DNA of 64,000 bases. It comes from Acidaminococcaceae bacterium (lineage in GTDB: Bacteria; Bacillota; Negativicutes; Acidaminococcales; Acidaminococcaceae). Below, piece by piece: positions 31,730 through 39,329 of this stretch (its first letter is position 1; every line of letters begins with the position of its first letter). Both the position numbers and the translations under genes were made by a program. The stretch spans positions 1 through 64,000 of the forward strand of contig JAFQZL010000044.1 in the NCBI GenBank assembly GCA_017405945.1, written 5' to 3'. The notes under the pieces are model-generated. The model was not told the origin of the DNA, did no database searches, and saw nothing but the letters and a program-made list of their open reading frames with translations.

Positions 31730-34360
31730 CTACAGATTTCTCTCCCGTTTGATATCGAGCCGCTCTTTCGCCAGGGTAATCGCCGCGTTGATCATAACAC
31801 CGGCCACCGCGATGAAGAGGATCAGCGCGATGTCAACCGTTCCCACAGGCGCCAGCTTCAACAGGGTGCGCATGGGGGGAACCACCAGAATGCCGATCTG
31901 CAGCGCAATGCCCACGGCCGTGATGATATTCAGGGCCTTGTTGTTCCAGGATTCTTTCGTGGCAAAGGCCAGGCTGCCCTTGGTCTTGCAGACGTACGCC
32001 ATCAGCATCTCGTTGATGGCCAGGGTGCTGAAGCAATACGTCCGGCACAGCTTCAACAGTTCTTCGTTTCCTTCCAGATTTGCCAGGATATTTCCCGTCC
32101 CGTACTGCATAATCACGGGAAGCAGGAAAGCCAGCAAGGTCACGCCGCCGCTGATCAGGCCCTGGATCACGATGTTCAGGTAATCGCTCCGGTTCAAAAT
32201 GCCGGCCTTGACATCCCTGGGCTTTTCATTCATGACAGCGTCCGAACCCACGTCCATGCCCAGAGCCAGGGACGGCGCCGTATCCGTCAGCAGGTTCACC
32301 CACAGAATCTGAATCGTGGAAAGGGGCGAAGACAGGCCCGCAAAAATGGCCGACGCCATCAGCACCACCTCGCCGAAATTGGACCGCAGCAGATACACTA
32401 CTGATTTCTTAATATTGTTAAACAGGTTGCGGCCTTCCATCACCGCGTTCTTAATGGTGATGAAATTGTCGTCCACCAGGATCATCTCCGCCGCATCCTT
32501 GGCCACTTCCGTGCCGCCGATGCCCATGGCCACGCCAATGTCCGCCGCTTTCAGGGAAGGCGCGTCATTGACGCCGTCGCCTGTCATGGAGCAGATCTTG
32601 CCGTGAGACTGGAAAGCCTGCACAATCTGCACCTTGTTCTCCGGCGATACCCGGGCGAAGACGCGGTAATCCAGCACATTCTTCTTAAACTCTTCGGGAT
32701 CCATCTCATCAATCTCCGCGCCGGAAATACTCTGGGAAATATCCGTGGCGATATCCAACTCCTTGGCGATGGCGAAAGCCGTGATCTTATGGTCGCCCGT
32801 GATCATGGCCACGTCGATGCCCGCGTGATGACATTCGTCCACGGTTTCCTTCACGCCTTCCTTGGGCGGGTCGATCATAGCGCCCAGCCCTACGAAGATC
32901 ATATCCTTTTCCTGGGGAACCGTATCCCCTTCCCGGTAGGCCAGAGCCAGCACCCGGAGCGCTTCGGAACTCATGATGTCCGCCGCCTGGGTAGCCCGGA
33001 CCACGTCCTCGTTGGTGATCTCCCGTATGCCGTCCTCGTCCAGGATGCGGTCACAGCGGACGATGACGGAATCAATGGCTCCCTTCGTGTAGGAAATATT
33101 TTTTGTCTCCCCGTCCCGTTTCACCCGGTCCAGGGTGGTCATCATCTTCCGGCCGGAATCAAAGGGAATCTCATCAAAGCGGGTGATATCACGCATGATA
33201 TCGTAATAGCCCAGCTTTTTATCTTTCGCGTACTTGATGAAGGCGGTTTCCGTGGGATCGCCGATCTCCTCGCCGGTCTCTTCGGAATACTTCGCGTCGT
33301 TACAGGCCAGGAAGCCCTCCAGCAGTCTGGCAAAGACCTTGCTGTCCGCAGGCAGCTCTTCCGGTTCTACCGCCTCGCCGGAAAGATACCACTTCACCAC
33401 CGTCATCCGGTTCTGGGTCAGGGTACCCGTCTTATCGGAACAGATGACATTCACCGCGCCCAGGGTTTCCACCGCGTGGATCTGCTTCACGATGGCGTTG
33501 CGCTTGCTCATCTCCTGGATGCCCGCCGTCAGCACCAGCGTGACCACGGTGGCCAGCCCTTCCGGGATGACCGCCACGGCAAAGGCGATGGAGATCATCA
33601 GGGTTTCAATGACAGGCGTGCGGTAAATAAAAATCTGGCAGGCAAACATCACAATACACAGGACCACGCCCGCGATGCCCAGCACCTTGGAGATGCTGTC
33701 CAGATTCTTCTGCAGCGGCGTCTCCTGCTTCTCGATCTGATGCAGCATGCCGGAAATCTTGCCGATCTCGGTATGGTCGCCGATCTTTTCCACCACGCCC
33801 TCGCCGCGGCCGTATTCCACCAGGGTGGACATGAAGGCCTTATCCTTGCGGTCGCCGAGGGGCGTCTTCTCATCGCTGGGTTCGCTGCAGTCTTTTTCCA
33901 CCGCAACGCTTTCGCCGGTCAGGGCCGATTCATTCACCTTCAGGGAACTGGTCTGCACCAGGGCCAGGTCCGCAGGCACCACGCGCCCCGCCTCCAGGAT
34001 CACGTAATCGCCCACCACCAGTTCCGACGCGGGGATTTCCGTCTCCACGCCGTCCCGGATCACCACCGCCGTGGACGCATTGATCCGCCGCAGGGCCTCC
34101 ACGGATTTCTCCGCCGAAAGTTCCTGCACGGTGCCGATGATGACATTGGCCAGCACCACCACGATGATAATGATGCCGTCCACGATTTCCCCGGTCATGA
34201 TGGAAATGACCGAGGCAGCCACCAGGAGAAGCAGCAGCGGCGACGCAAACTGCTCCGCGATCACAGAAAACAGACTCTTCTTCTTTCCCTGGGTCAATAC
34301 GTTCTTTCCCTGCTTCGCCCTTTCCAGGGCTTCGGCAGTGGTTAATCCTTTGTTGTTCAT
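31730..34360 (-). CDS. Cation-translocating P-type ATPase (Ca2+ type)
   Basis: An 876-aa inner-membrane pump of the SERCA/PMCA-like P2 type. The phosphorylation motif SDKTGTLTQ has Asp309; TGES is present in the actuator region (LTGESV); the hinge TGDGVNDAPSLKAADIG is intact; the C-terminal membrane domain is predicted to have six helices. MITGDHKITAFAIAKEL fits the nucleotide domain. It most likely exports Ca2+ or another divalent cation; metal ligands in helices 4-6 (VAVIPEGL and NLLTDTAPSLALG) fit a Ca2+ pump. It overlaps the upstream 77-aa gene by 4 nt, so the two are coupled. Confidence 0.95.
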   Translation of the reverse strand: MNNKGLTTAEALERAKQGKNVLTQGKKKSLFSVIAEQFASPLLLLLVAASVISIMTGEIVDGIIIIVVVLANVIIGTVQELSAEKSVEALRRINASTAVVIRDGVETEIPASELVVGDYVILEAGRVVPADLALVQTSSLKVNESALTGESVAVEKDCSEPSDEKTPLGDRKDKAFMSTLVEYGRGEGVVEKIGDHTEIGKISGMLHQIEKQETPLQKNLDSISKVLGIAGVVLCIVMFACQIFIYRTPVIETLMISIAFAVAVIPEGLATVVTLVLTAGIQEMSKRNAIVKQIHAVETLGAVNVICSDKTGTLTQNRMTVVKWYLSGEAVEPEELPADSKVFARLLEGFLACNDAKYSEETGEEIGDPTETAFIKYAKDKKLGYYDIMRDITRFDEIPFDSGRKMMTTLDRVKRDGETKNISYTKGAIDSVIVRCDRILDEDGIREITNEDVVRATQAADIMSSEALRVLALAYREGDTVPQEKDMIFVGLGAMIDPPKEGVKETVDECHHAGIDVAMITGDHKITAFAIAKELDIATDISQSISGAEIDEMDPEEFKKNVLDYRVFARVSPENKVQIVQAFQSHGKICSMTGDGVNDAPSLKAADIGVAMGIGGTEVAKDAAEMILVDDNFITIKNAVMEGRNLFNNIKKSVVYLLRSNFGEVVLMASAIFAGLSSPLSTIQILWVNLLTDTAPSLALGMDVGSDAVMNEKPRDVKAGILNRSDYLNIVIQGLISGGVTLLAFLLPVIMQYGTGNILANLEGNEELLKLCRTYCFSTLAINEMLMAYVCKTKGSLAFATKESWNNKALNIITAVGIALQIGILVVPPMRTLLKLAPVGTVDIALILFIAVAGVMINAAITLAKERLDIKRERNL

Positions 34361-34590
34361 TTTAGTTCCACAGCTGTAATCACAAACGTGATGCCGGATT
34401 TTTCATCCAAATACTTTACCATGCTTTCGCCTTCACGGAGGGTAATCAGCTCCTTGCAGCGGGCGATGGCCTTGGCCTTATCGTCATGCAGCGCATCCGC
34501 ATACGCCTTCGCATCCGCTTCGTTTTTGAACGCACAGTCCAGTAACGTCCGTCCGCTGTTAAACTCACAGTTCACAACAAAAATTTTCAT
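34357..34590 (-). CDS. Small soluble protein coupled to the P-type ATPase (77 aa)
   Basis: Unrecognised 77-aa protein, helix- and strand-rich with the central FKNEADAKAYADALHDDKAKAIARCKELITL. The stop overlaps the ATPase start (ATGA), which points to translational coupling and a joint role or shared control. AAAAGGAG site before the ATG. It could be a regulatory partner of the pump, but no family is evident. Confidence 0.72.
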   Translation of the reverse strand: MKIFVVNCEFNSGRTLLDCAFKNEADAKAYADALHDDKAKAIARCKELITLREGESMVKYLDEKSGITFVITAVELK

Positions 34591-34651
34591 AATAAAAACT
34601 CCTTTTCCTTCTATATTTAATCCTGTCGCACGACAGTCTCATCCATAAGTC

Positions 34652-34690
34652 ATTATAACAAAAAAGCCGCAGAAAATAAATTCCACGGCT
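34652..34690 (-). repeat. Hairpin-TATAAT repeat, copy 4
   Basis: Minus-strand reading: AAGCCGTGGAA, loop, TTCTGCGGCTT, then TTTTGTTATAATG. It lies between the Nif11 precursor at 34746 and the ATPase operon, acting as terminator of the one and possibly carrying the -10 of the other. Confidence 0.75.
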
Positions 34691-34745
34691 TCTATACTCA
34701 CTATGGATTATTCTTCCAAAAACATACCGGGTAAAACGATGCCCG

Positions 34746-34994
34746 TTATTTCCAGTCGTCAAAGGCATACATGCAGTCATTTCTCATATAGCATTCGAAA
34801 ATGCCGCCGGCGATTTTTTTCAGGTTATCGCCGTCCAGCTCAAAATCGGCCAGTTCCGCCATGTAGGTCTCGGCTTCTTCCTTCGTCAGTTCGATGCCGC
34901 CGGTCTTTGCCAGCGCGATCAGCTCATCAGCATTTTTGCACTGCATGGCTTTCATGACCATTTCTTTTGTGAGTTCGTTCGGTTTGATCGGCAT
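34746..34994 (-). CDS. Nif11-type RiPP precursor, third copy
   Basis: An 82-aa precursor from ATG 34994 (GGAAGGGTGG upstream); the frame has 12 extra codons to 35030 that are unlikely. The leader IKPNELTKEMVMKAMQCKNADELIALAKTGG and onward ends with KKIAGG. The core of about 19 residues (FECYMRNDCMYAFDDWK) has two Cys and aromatic and acidic residues. The cores of the three intact copies differ completely while the leaders are alike, the usual pattern of leader-guided RiPP families. No maturation enzyme is nearby. Confidence 0.82.
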   Translation of the reverse strand: MPIKPNELTKEMVMKAMQCKNADELIALAKTGGIELTKEEAETYMAELADFELDGDNLKKIAGGIFECYMRNDCMYAFDDWK

Positions 34995-35145
34995 ATCAAT
35001 TACCACCCTTCCTAATAAAAAATAACACAACGTTCCTATGTTTTATATTTTAAACGAAAAAGGAAACGGATGCAACCTCTGCCGCCAGGGAAAAACCATG
35101 ACCGGCATCCTTTTCGCCGCCTGTCTTATCAAACAATAGTAACCA

Positions 35146-35550
35146 TCACTTTTTCGGATAAAACTTTACATCGCTCTTTTTGCAGACTGCCCGGTCTTCG
35201 ATTTCCTCGCACCGGTCAAAAAAACCGCGGGCCGATTTCTTCTCCGGTGCTTTGGGCGCCTCCTGCAATTCACCGTTGAGGACTACCACGTTCATAGGCT
35301 CCACTTCCACCCTCTCCCAGACTTTTTCCCTGATATAGGGTTCCGACTTCAGGTACTCATCCAGGAACTCACGGCCGGCGAAATCGATGATCAGGACCGA
35401 GCCCTTCATCTTTCCTTCCGCGTCCAGGAGCCCTCCGGCGCAGAGGATCTTGCCCTTCACCCGGGAAATGTTCTCCAGGTGGCGGGGACGGACCGCCATC
35501 CGCTTCTCCAGCATACCCGGACCGTCATACGCTGTGATTAAAAACTGCAT
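35146..35550 (-). CDS. YciI-like protein
   Basis: 134 aa. The N-terminal 95 residues match the YciI fold: FLITAYDGPGMLEKRMAVRPRHLENI, then GKILCAGGLLD and GSVLIIDFAGREFLDEYLKSEPYI, typical of this small dimeric alpha/beta barrel family. The Lys/Glu-rich C-terminal tail is extra. Biochemical role of YciI proteins is unclear. GGAGGGAG site upstream of the ATG. Confidence 0.88.
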   Translation of the reverse strand: MQFLITAYDGPGMLEKRMAVRPRHLENISRVKGKILCAGGLLDAEGKMKGSVLIIDFAGREFLDEYLKSEPYIREKVWERVEVEPMNVVVLNGELQEAPKAPEKKSARGFFDRCEEIEDRAVCKKSDVKFYPKK

Positions 35551-35589
35551 CGCTGTCTCCCTCCTGTTTCACGGATTCCTCCGAGCCCT

Positions 35590-35847
35590 TTATTTCCACA
35601 CATACACCGCGACTATCGCATGTACTATTATAATTACCGGCACTCCCAAACGGAACAACGGTTTTAAGGTTTTATGGCGGAACACCATCATGCCAAGGTA
35701 TGCGCCGACAGACCCCCCTGCCGCAGCCAGGCCCAGCAGCACCCACTCCGGAATCCGCCACCAGTGGTTGACGGCTTTCAGCTTGTCGAGGCCGTAGACG
35801 AAAAAAGTTATGATGTTAAGGATGATAAATGCGTAAAAAATCATCAT
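35590..35847 (-). CDS. DUF1294 membrane protein
   Basis: 85 aa with two to three membrane helices (residues about 3-18, 34-55, 68-84) and the DUF1294-type core YGLDKLKAVNHWWRIPEWVLLGLAAAGGSVGAYLGM, in which the Lys-Ala-x-x-x-Trp-Arg-Ile-Pro-Glu segment is diagnostic. Single gene; function unknown. Confidence 0.88.
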   Translation of the reverse strand: MMIFYAFIILNIITFFVYGLDKLKAVNHWWRIPEWVLLGLAAAGGSVGAYLGMMVFRHKTLKPLFRLGVPVIIIVHAIVAVYVWK

Positions 35848-35858
35848 TATCTATACAA

Positions 35859-36482
35859 TCATTCTTCCGTCTCGTAATAATAGGAATAGTCAATTCCCTT
35901 CATAAACATTTCCCTATCATCAATCCGGTCAGTTAACGCGTTCTGTATCAAATCCAAAACAGGCATTTCATCCAGCACGCTCTTTTCCATCGCTGCCAGA
36001 TAATCCTTTTTGTTGATTTTACTCCAGTCCACACAACAAGACAGATTCTTTTTCAAAATAAGATCAAGCCAGATGCGCATGCTGCGTCCATTGCCTTCCA
36101 TAAAGGGATGAGCAATATTCATTTCAACATATTTGGCAACGATTTCCTGCAGCGTTTCTTCAGGCATTTGTTCAATATTATGAAGAGTCCCCGATAAGAA
36201 TTGGGCATTGGCAAAAGAAAATCCACCTTTACTGATGTTCTTTGACCGAATCTGCCCGGCAAAATCATACAGTCCGTCAAACAACGCTGCATGAATTTGC
36301 TGCAAGCCGCGAACCGTACCCACTTCAACAGATCGGATCAGGCCACTTTCAAATAACATATAGGCTTTCTGTTTACTCTTGGAATCTATTGAACTCAGTT
36401 TCCATTTTGCACTGGCATCATCCCAGACAGAACGAACCGGCGTATCATCAAAAAAACGAATCGAAATTTTGACATCCTTCAT
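35859..36482 (-). CDS. Fic-domain protein (AMP-transferase type)
   Basis: A protein of about 207 aa that would transfer AMP (or another nucleotide) from ATP to a target hydroxyl. The motif HPFMEGNGR (residues 125-133) is the complete Fic signature HPFx[DE]GNGRxxR, with His125 as the base. The start at ATG 36482 has an AGAGG site; earlier Met and intervening codons to 36527 overlap the neighbouring gene's end. I do not see an obvious inhibitory (S/T)xxxE(G/N) helix, so auto-inhibition class is unclear. C-terminus ends in a Tyr/Glu-rich segment. No antitoxin gene is visible. Likely a toxin-like or regulatory protein. Confidence 0.88.
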   Translation of the reverse strand: MKDVKISIRFFDDTPVRSVWDDASAKWKLSSIDSKSKQKAYMLFESGLIRSVEVGTVRGLQQIHAALFDGLYDFAGQIRSKNISKGGFSFANAQFLSGTLHNIEQMPEETLQEIVAKYVEMNIAHPFMEGNGRSMRIWLDLILKKNLSCCVDWSKINKKDYLAAMEKSVLDEMPVLDLIQNALTDRIDDREMFMKGIDYSYYYETEE

Positions 36483-36523
36483 AGATAAACCTCTTCTGCA
36501 ACTTACCTCTTCCGCAACACCAG

Positions 36524-37144
36524 TCAATTCCCTATCAGCCAGGCAAACGCCTTCGCCGTTCTTATATCCGGTTCTTTAAAATGATTTCCCTTGTTCCACT
36601 CCAGCACACAATCAACCCCCTGCCCTGCCAGGCAGTCATACGCCCTGCGGATGTTCTCCCCCACAGCAGCCATCACCGGATTCCGCACCTTTTCTTCCCT
36701 GTCCCCCAGACTCAGATAAACCCGCCTGCATTTTATCGCATGTTCTTCCATATAATCCGCAAAACCGGGAAACCAGACCGAAGGCGACGCCGCCGCCACC
36801 CCGGCAAACACGTCCGTCTGATACGCCGCCCACAAAGCAAAGAGGCCGGCAAGAGAATAGCCTCCGACGTAATACCGCCTGCTGTCGTCCGAACACAAAT
36901 CCAGCACAGCAGCCAGCGTTTCCGCCGCGCCACCGCCGAAACCCTCTTTCCCGAACACGGCCGGCGCATTCCAGGGAGACAGATCCAGATTCCAGTTCTT
37001 CACTTTAACGGCAAGCAAACGAAAGTCATCCGCCGTCTTCCGGATAGCCGCCACTTCATTTTCTATCACAGCAAGATCATGGTCATCCACCATCTGAATC
37101 AAAACAGCGGATGAATCCGGATTGCCGTATTCATAAATATCCAT
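36524..37144 (-). CDS. Alpha/beta-hydrolase (esterase-like)
   Basis: A protein of about 206 aa with the nucleophile elbow GYSLAG (Gly-x-Ser-x-x-Gly), preceded by YYVGG and followed by [23 protein letters not shown], like Fes or esterase-D-type hydrolases. A GNHFKEP segment near the C-terminus supplies a candidate catalytic His. The N-terminal strand-loop region [17 protein letters not shown] is short. The frame starts at TTG 37159, but ATG 37144 is the supported start. 41 nt upstream of the Fic gene, same direction. Confidence 0.85.
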   Translation of the reverse strand: MDIYEYGNPDSSAVLIQMVDDHDLAVIENEVAAIRKTADDFRLLAVKVKNWNLDLSPWNAPAVFGKEGFGGGAAETLAAVLDLCSDDSRRYYVGGYSLAGLFALWAAYQTDVFAGVAAASPSVWFPGFADYMEEHAIKCRRVYLSLGDREEKVRNPVMAAVGENIRRAYDCLAGQGVDCVLEWNKGNHFKEPDIRTAKAFAWLIGN

Positions 37145-37211
37145 ATGCGAAGACCTCAATCAGTTGAAAAAAGTCATAATCATGGTTTTCAAAAATATCA
37201 CATTAACTTTG

Positions 37212-37240
37212 TTGACAGGTTATATACGTTCAAATATAAT
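37212..37240 (+). promoter_or_regulatory. Perfect vegetative promoter of the DUF3800 locus
   Basis: TTGACA (37212-37217), 17 nt, TATAAT (37235-37240): a perfect consensus promoter. Transcription would start near 37247, giving a transcript of about 85-90 nt to the next terminator, then DUF3800. Constitutive, high-level initiation fits an abundant small RNA. Confidence 0.88.
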
Positions 37241-37246
37241 TATTAC

Positions 37247-37331
37247 AGAAGATCAATGCACTGCATTGATTGGGGCTGGTCGAAAGACCCGGGTCCATCG
37301 AGAGCGGGGAGGTTCCCCGCTATTTTTATTT
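37247..37331 (+). ncRNA. Small structured RNA upstream of DUF3800, ending in a terminator
   Basis: Between the promoter and the DUF3800 gene lie three hairpins: ATCAATGC/GCATTGAT (about 37252-37270), GGTC-GAAA-GACC (about 37278-37289, a stable GNRA tetraloop), and AGCGGGGA/TCCCCGCT (37303-37321) followed by TTTTTATTT. The last is an intrinsic terminator, so most transcripts should end near 37331 as an RNA of about 85 nt. Bioinformatic surveys have described several DUF3800-associated RNA motifs upstream of DUF3800 genes; I cannot say which, if any, this is. The promoter-RNA-terminator-protein order resembles type III toxin-antitoxin loci. Confidence 0.72.
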
Positions 37332-37347
37332 CTAAATAAAGGAGGCG

Positions 37348-38031
37348 ATGCCTTTGCGTGAACTCAGCATATTCATCGATGAATCCGGAGACTTCGGCGA
37401 ATATGACTACCATTCTCCCTACTACATCATTTCCATGGTTTTTCATAATCAGGAGACGGATATCTCCGAACCATTGGAAAAGTTAAACACAAACTTGCGA
37501 AATATCGACTATCCAAATCACTGTATCCATACAGGACCAATTATTCGCCGGGAAAATGAATATGAATATGAGAGTATCGAAAACCGCCGCAGAATTTTTA
37601 ACTTTATGGTAACGTTTATCAAACATATCGACATTCGATACAAATGCTTTTTCATCGAAAAAAAGCATTTTGAAGACTCTGTGGAGGCTGTCGGTAATCT
37701 CTCAAAACAGATTTCCATTTTTATCCGTGACCACTATTCGGATTTTCTTGCTTACAACACAATCAAAGTATATTACGACAATGGACAAACTGAAGTCAGC
37801 AAGCTTCTTTCAACAGTATTTAATGCATTGCTGCCAAGCGTACAGATTAAAAAAGTCATTCCTTCTGATTATCGTCTTTTTCAAACAGCGGATTTGTTTT
37901 GTTCTATGGAACTTGTCCGTCTGAAAGTAAAAAACAATATTGTTTCTGCTTCAGAAATGGAATTCTTTGGAAATCTACGCGACTTGAAAAAGAATTATCT
38001 AAAGCCACTACATAAAAAAGAATGGATTTAA
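37348..38031 (+). CDS. DUF3800-family protein
   Basis: 227 aa. The DESGDFG motif (residues 11-17) opens the protein and QTADLFCSMELVRL lies in the C-terminal third; both are hallmarks of DUF3800. The conserved acidic residues suggest an RNase H-like or nuclease fold, but the activity of the family is not established. It starts behind an intrinsic terminator, so expression depends on read-through. The annotated ATG 37348 is only 2 nt from GGAGG, while TTG 37354 has ideal spacing (8 nt), so translation may really start at TTG. A 12-bp-stem terminator follows. AT-rich compared with neighbours. Confidence 0.9.
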   Translation: MPLRELSIFIDESGDFGEYDYHSPYYIISMVFHNQETDISEPLEKLNTNLRNIDYPNHCIHTGPIIRRENEYEYESIENRRRIFNFMVTFIKHIDIRYKCFFIEKKHFEDSVEAVGNLSKQISIFIRDHYSDFLAYNTIKVYYDNGQTEVSKLLSTVFNALLPSVQIKKVIPSDYRLFQTADLFCSMELVRLKVKNNIVSASEMEFFGNLRDLKKNYLKPLHKKEWI

Positions 38032-38067
38032 ATGCATCAACAGCTCAACAGATTTTTCTCCTGTTTT

Positions 38068-38110
38068 GTAGGGAACTTTTTTGTATAATTTGTTCAAGAA
38101 AGTTCCCTAC
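38068..38110 (+). terminator. Terminator after the DUF3800 gene
   Basis: GTAGGGAACTTT (38068-38079) and AAAGTTCCCTAC (38099-38110) form a perfect 12-bp stem, followed by AAATTTTTC. It lies 37 nt past the DUF3800 stop. Confidence 0.8.
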
Positions 38111-38244
38111 AAATTTTTCGCCGTCACCGGAATTTAAAAAACTGCTGGTGACTTTTTACGAAACCAATGACGCTGCTAACATTACTAAATTCCTGAAAGA
38201 AAAATGCTGGACAAAAACAAAATAAGTACTCTTGCATATATATT

Positions 38245-38452
38245 TCAAATCCCCAGCCTGAAGTAAAGCTGTTCGTCAATGACCCGCTGATACTTCTTCA
38301 GCACCGGACTGTAGCCCAGCTTGTCATTAAAGAATCTCATTCTGTAGGCGCTCACAAAGGCAACCTCTGCCGCAAAGGGAATCATGGGATCACCCTCTGC
38401 ATGGCAGTAATCGCGGTTGACATCCCAATCCAGCCAGGTCTCTCCCCGCGCA
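38245..38452 (-). pseudogene. C-terminal gene remnant
   Basis: A minus-strand reading frame of about 69 codons ends in TGA at 38245 and reads as well-formed protein (ETWLDWDVNRDYCHAEGD, AAEVAFVSAYRMRFFND, KLGYSPVLKKYQRVIDEQL). It has no start codon: an in-frame TAA lies just upstream at 38453. It looks like the C-terminus of a larger decayed protein whose family I do not recognise. Confidence 0.6.
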
Positions 38453-38497
38453 AGTTACCCCTGCGTCGCCTTAAATCAGTCTGTGTATAATCCTCTT

Positions 38498-38761
38498 TTA
38501 TCTGAACAACCATAACGTACATAATCCGACTATAACCATACCTATGCAGAAAAACGGGTGGGAAGCATACAACATTAAAATTGTCTTTGCAAAAGCAAAA
38601 ATACCCAACAGCACTAATCCGACAGAAATTGCTTTGTTATTTTGCCAATTAGACAGCACAGCCATACCCAGGAAATAAATCAGGCAGACTTCCAATGTCA
38701 GGCCCAAAACCCAGGTGTCTACCAGCATGATTTTAATTTCCCTGCAGATTACTTCAAACAT
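38498..38761 (-). CDS. Small multi-span membrane protein (87 aa)
   Basis: Two to three hydrophobic helices (residues about 15-35, 45-62, 68-86) with short loops, and a short amphipathic N-terminus. AGGAG lies 9 nt before the ATG. No family recognised. It lies in a region of remnants (truncated frame to its left, Nif11 fragment to its right), so it may be an accessory gene. Confidence 0.62.
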   Translation of the reverse strand: MFEVICREIKIMLVDTWVLGLTLEVCLIYFLGMAVLSNWQNNKAISVGLVLLGIFAFAKTILMLYASHPFFCIGMVIVGLCTLWLFR

Positions 38762-38839
38762 ACTAACAGCTCCTAAGTGGCTATAATGCTCCTTTAAACC
38801 CCGATTTCTACACCCGGATGACCGGCGTAATTAATTAGG

Positions 38840-39016
38840 TTAAAAATACCAATTACACCCTTTTTCCATACAACCATCCACCGCATAGCAATCGCCGCCG
38901 GCGACATTTTTCAGCGCGGCTGCGTCCAGTTCCACATCAGCCAGTTCTGCCAGATATGCTTCGGCTTCTTCTTTTGTGATTTCGTAACCGCCCGTCTTGG
39001 CCAGGGCAATCAGCTC
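38840..39016 (-). pseudogene. 5'-truncated Nif11-type RiPP precursor
   Basis: The reading frame encodes ELIALAKTGGYEITKEEAE and onward, ending LKNVAGG and a short core with three Cys. It matches the C-terminal two thirds of the intact Nif11 precursors, but the ribosome site, start codon and first 25 or so codons are missing. The break lies exactly at the stop codon of the 95-aa gene. The junction retains the CTCATTATAAC sequence also found in the 5' region of the precursor at 25711, so a deletion between the 5' region and the coding part of a once intact copy is the simplest history. Confidence 0.75.
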
Positions 39017-39017
39017 A

Positions 39018-39305
39018 TTATAACAGTTTGTTCCAACCTTCCAAAAGAACCTTATGACCCTCTATGTATTTTTCCCGGAAAATTTCGGCCGTTTCCCTGT
39101 CAGCCTGTATTTCCCGCGGGTATTCGCTGCCTATCTGTAAAAATTCCCTTTCGCTGATTTCTGTTGTAGTAAAGAAATCGTCGTTCCGGTTGGGATATCC
39201 GTGCCAGGCAAAATACTGTTTCCTGCCTTCAACCGTTCTGAATCCGCAGCCAAACCTTACCTGGTTTGAAATCACACGGAAAAAACGCCGGCCGTCATTT
39301 TCCAT
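39018..39305 (-). CDS. Hypothetical protein (95 aa)
   Basis: Unrecognised. Soluble, aromatic and charged (RRFFRVISNQVRFGCGFRT, YFAWHGYPNRNDDFFTT). AGGAGAAGAGG precedes the ATG. Its last codons and stop run directly into the truncated Nif11 fragment, so its natural C-terminus may have been altered by that rearrangement. Confidence 0.65.
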   Translation of the reverse strand: MENDGRRFFRVISNQVRFGCGFRTVEGRKQYFAWHGYPNRNDDFFTTTEISEREFLQIGSEYPREIQADRETAEIFREKYIEGHKVLLEGWNKLL

Positions 39306-39329
39306 ACCTCTTCTCCTGTAAACTTCGAT

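Noticed and set aside
32603-34345. Long 580-codon frame opposite the P-type ATPase
   Set aside because: It is the shadow of a GC-biased gene in antisense, has a His/Arg-rich composition, no ribosome site, and no family pattern.
23584-34690. CRISPR-like array from the four hairpin repeats
   Set aside because: Copies are kilobases apart with genes between them, no regular spacers, and no cas genes.
38022-38225. 67-codon plus-strand frame after DUF3800
   Set aside because: It starts inside the DUF3800 stop region and runs straight through the terminator stem; no ribosome site.
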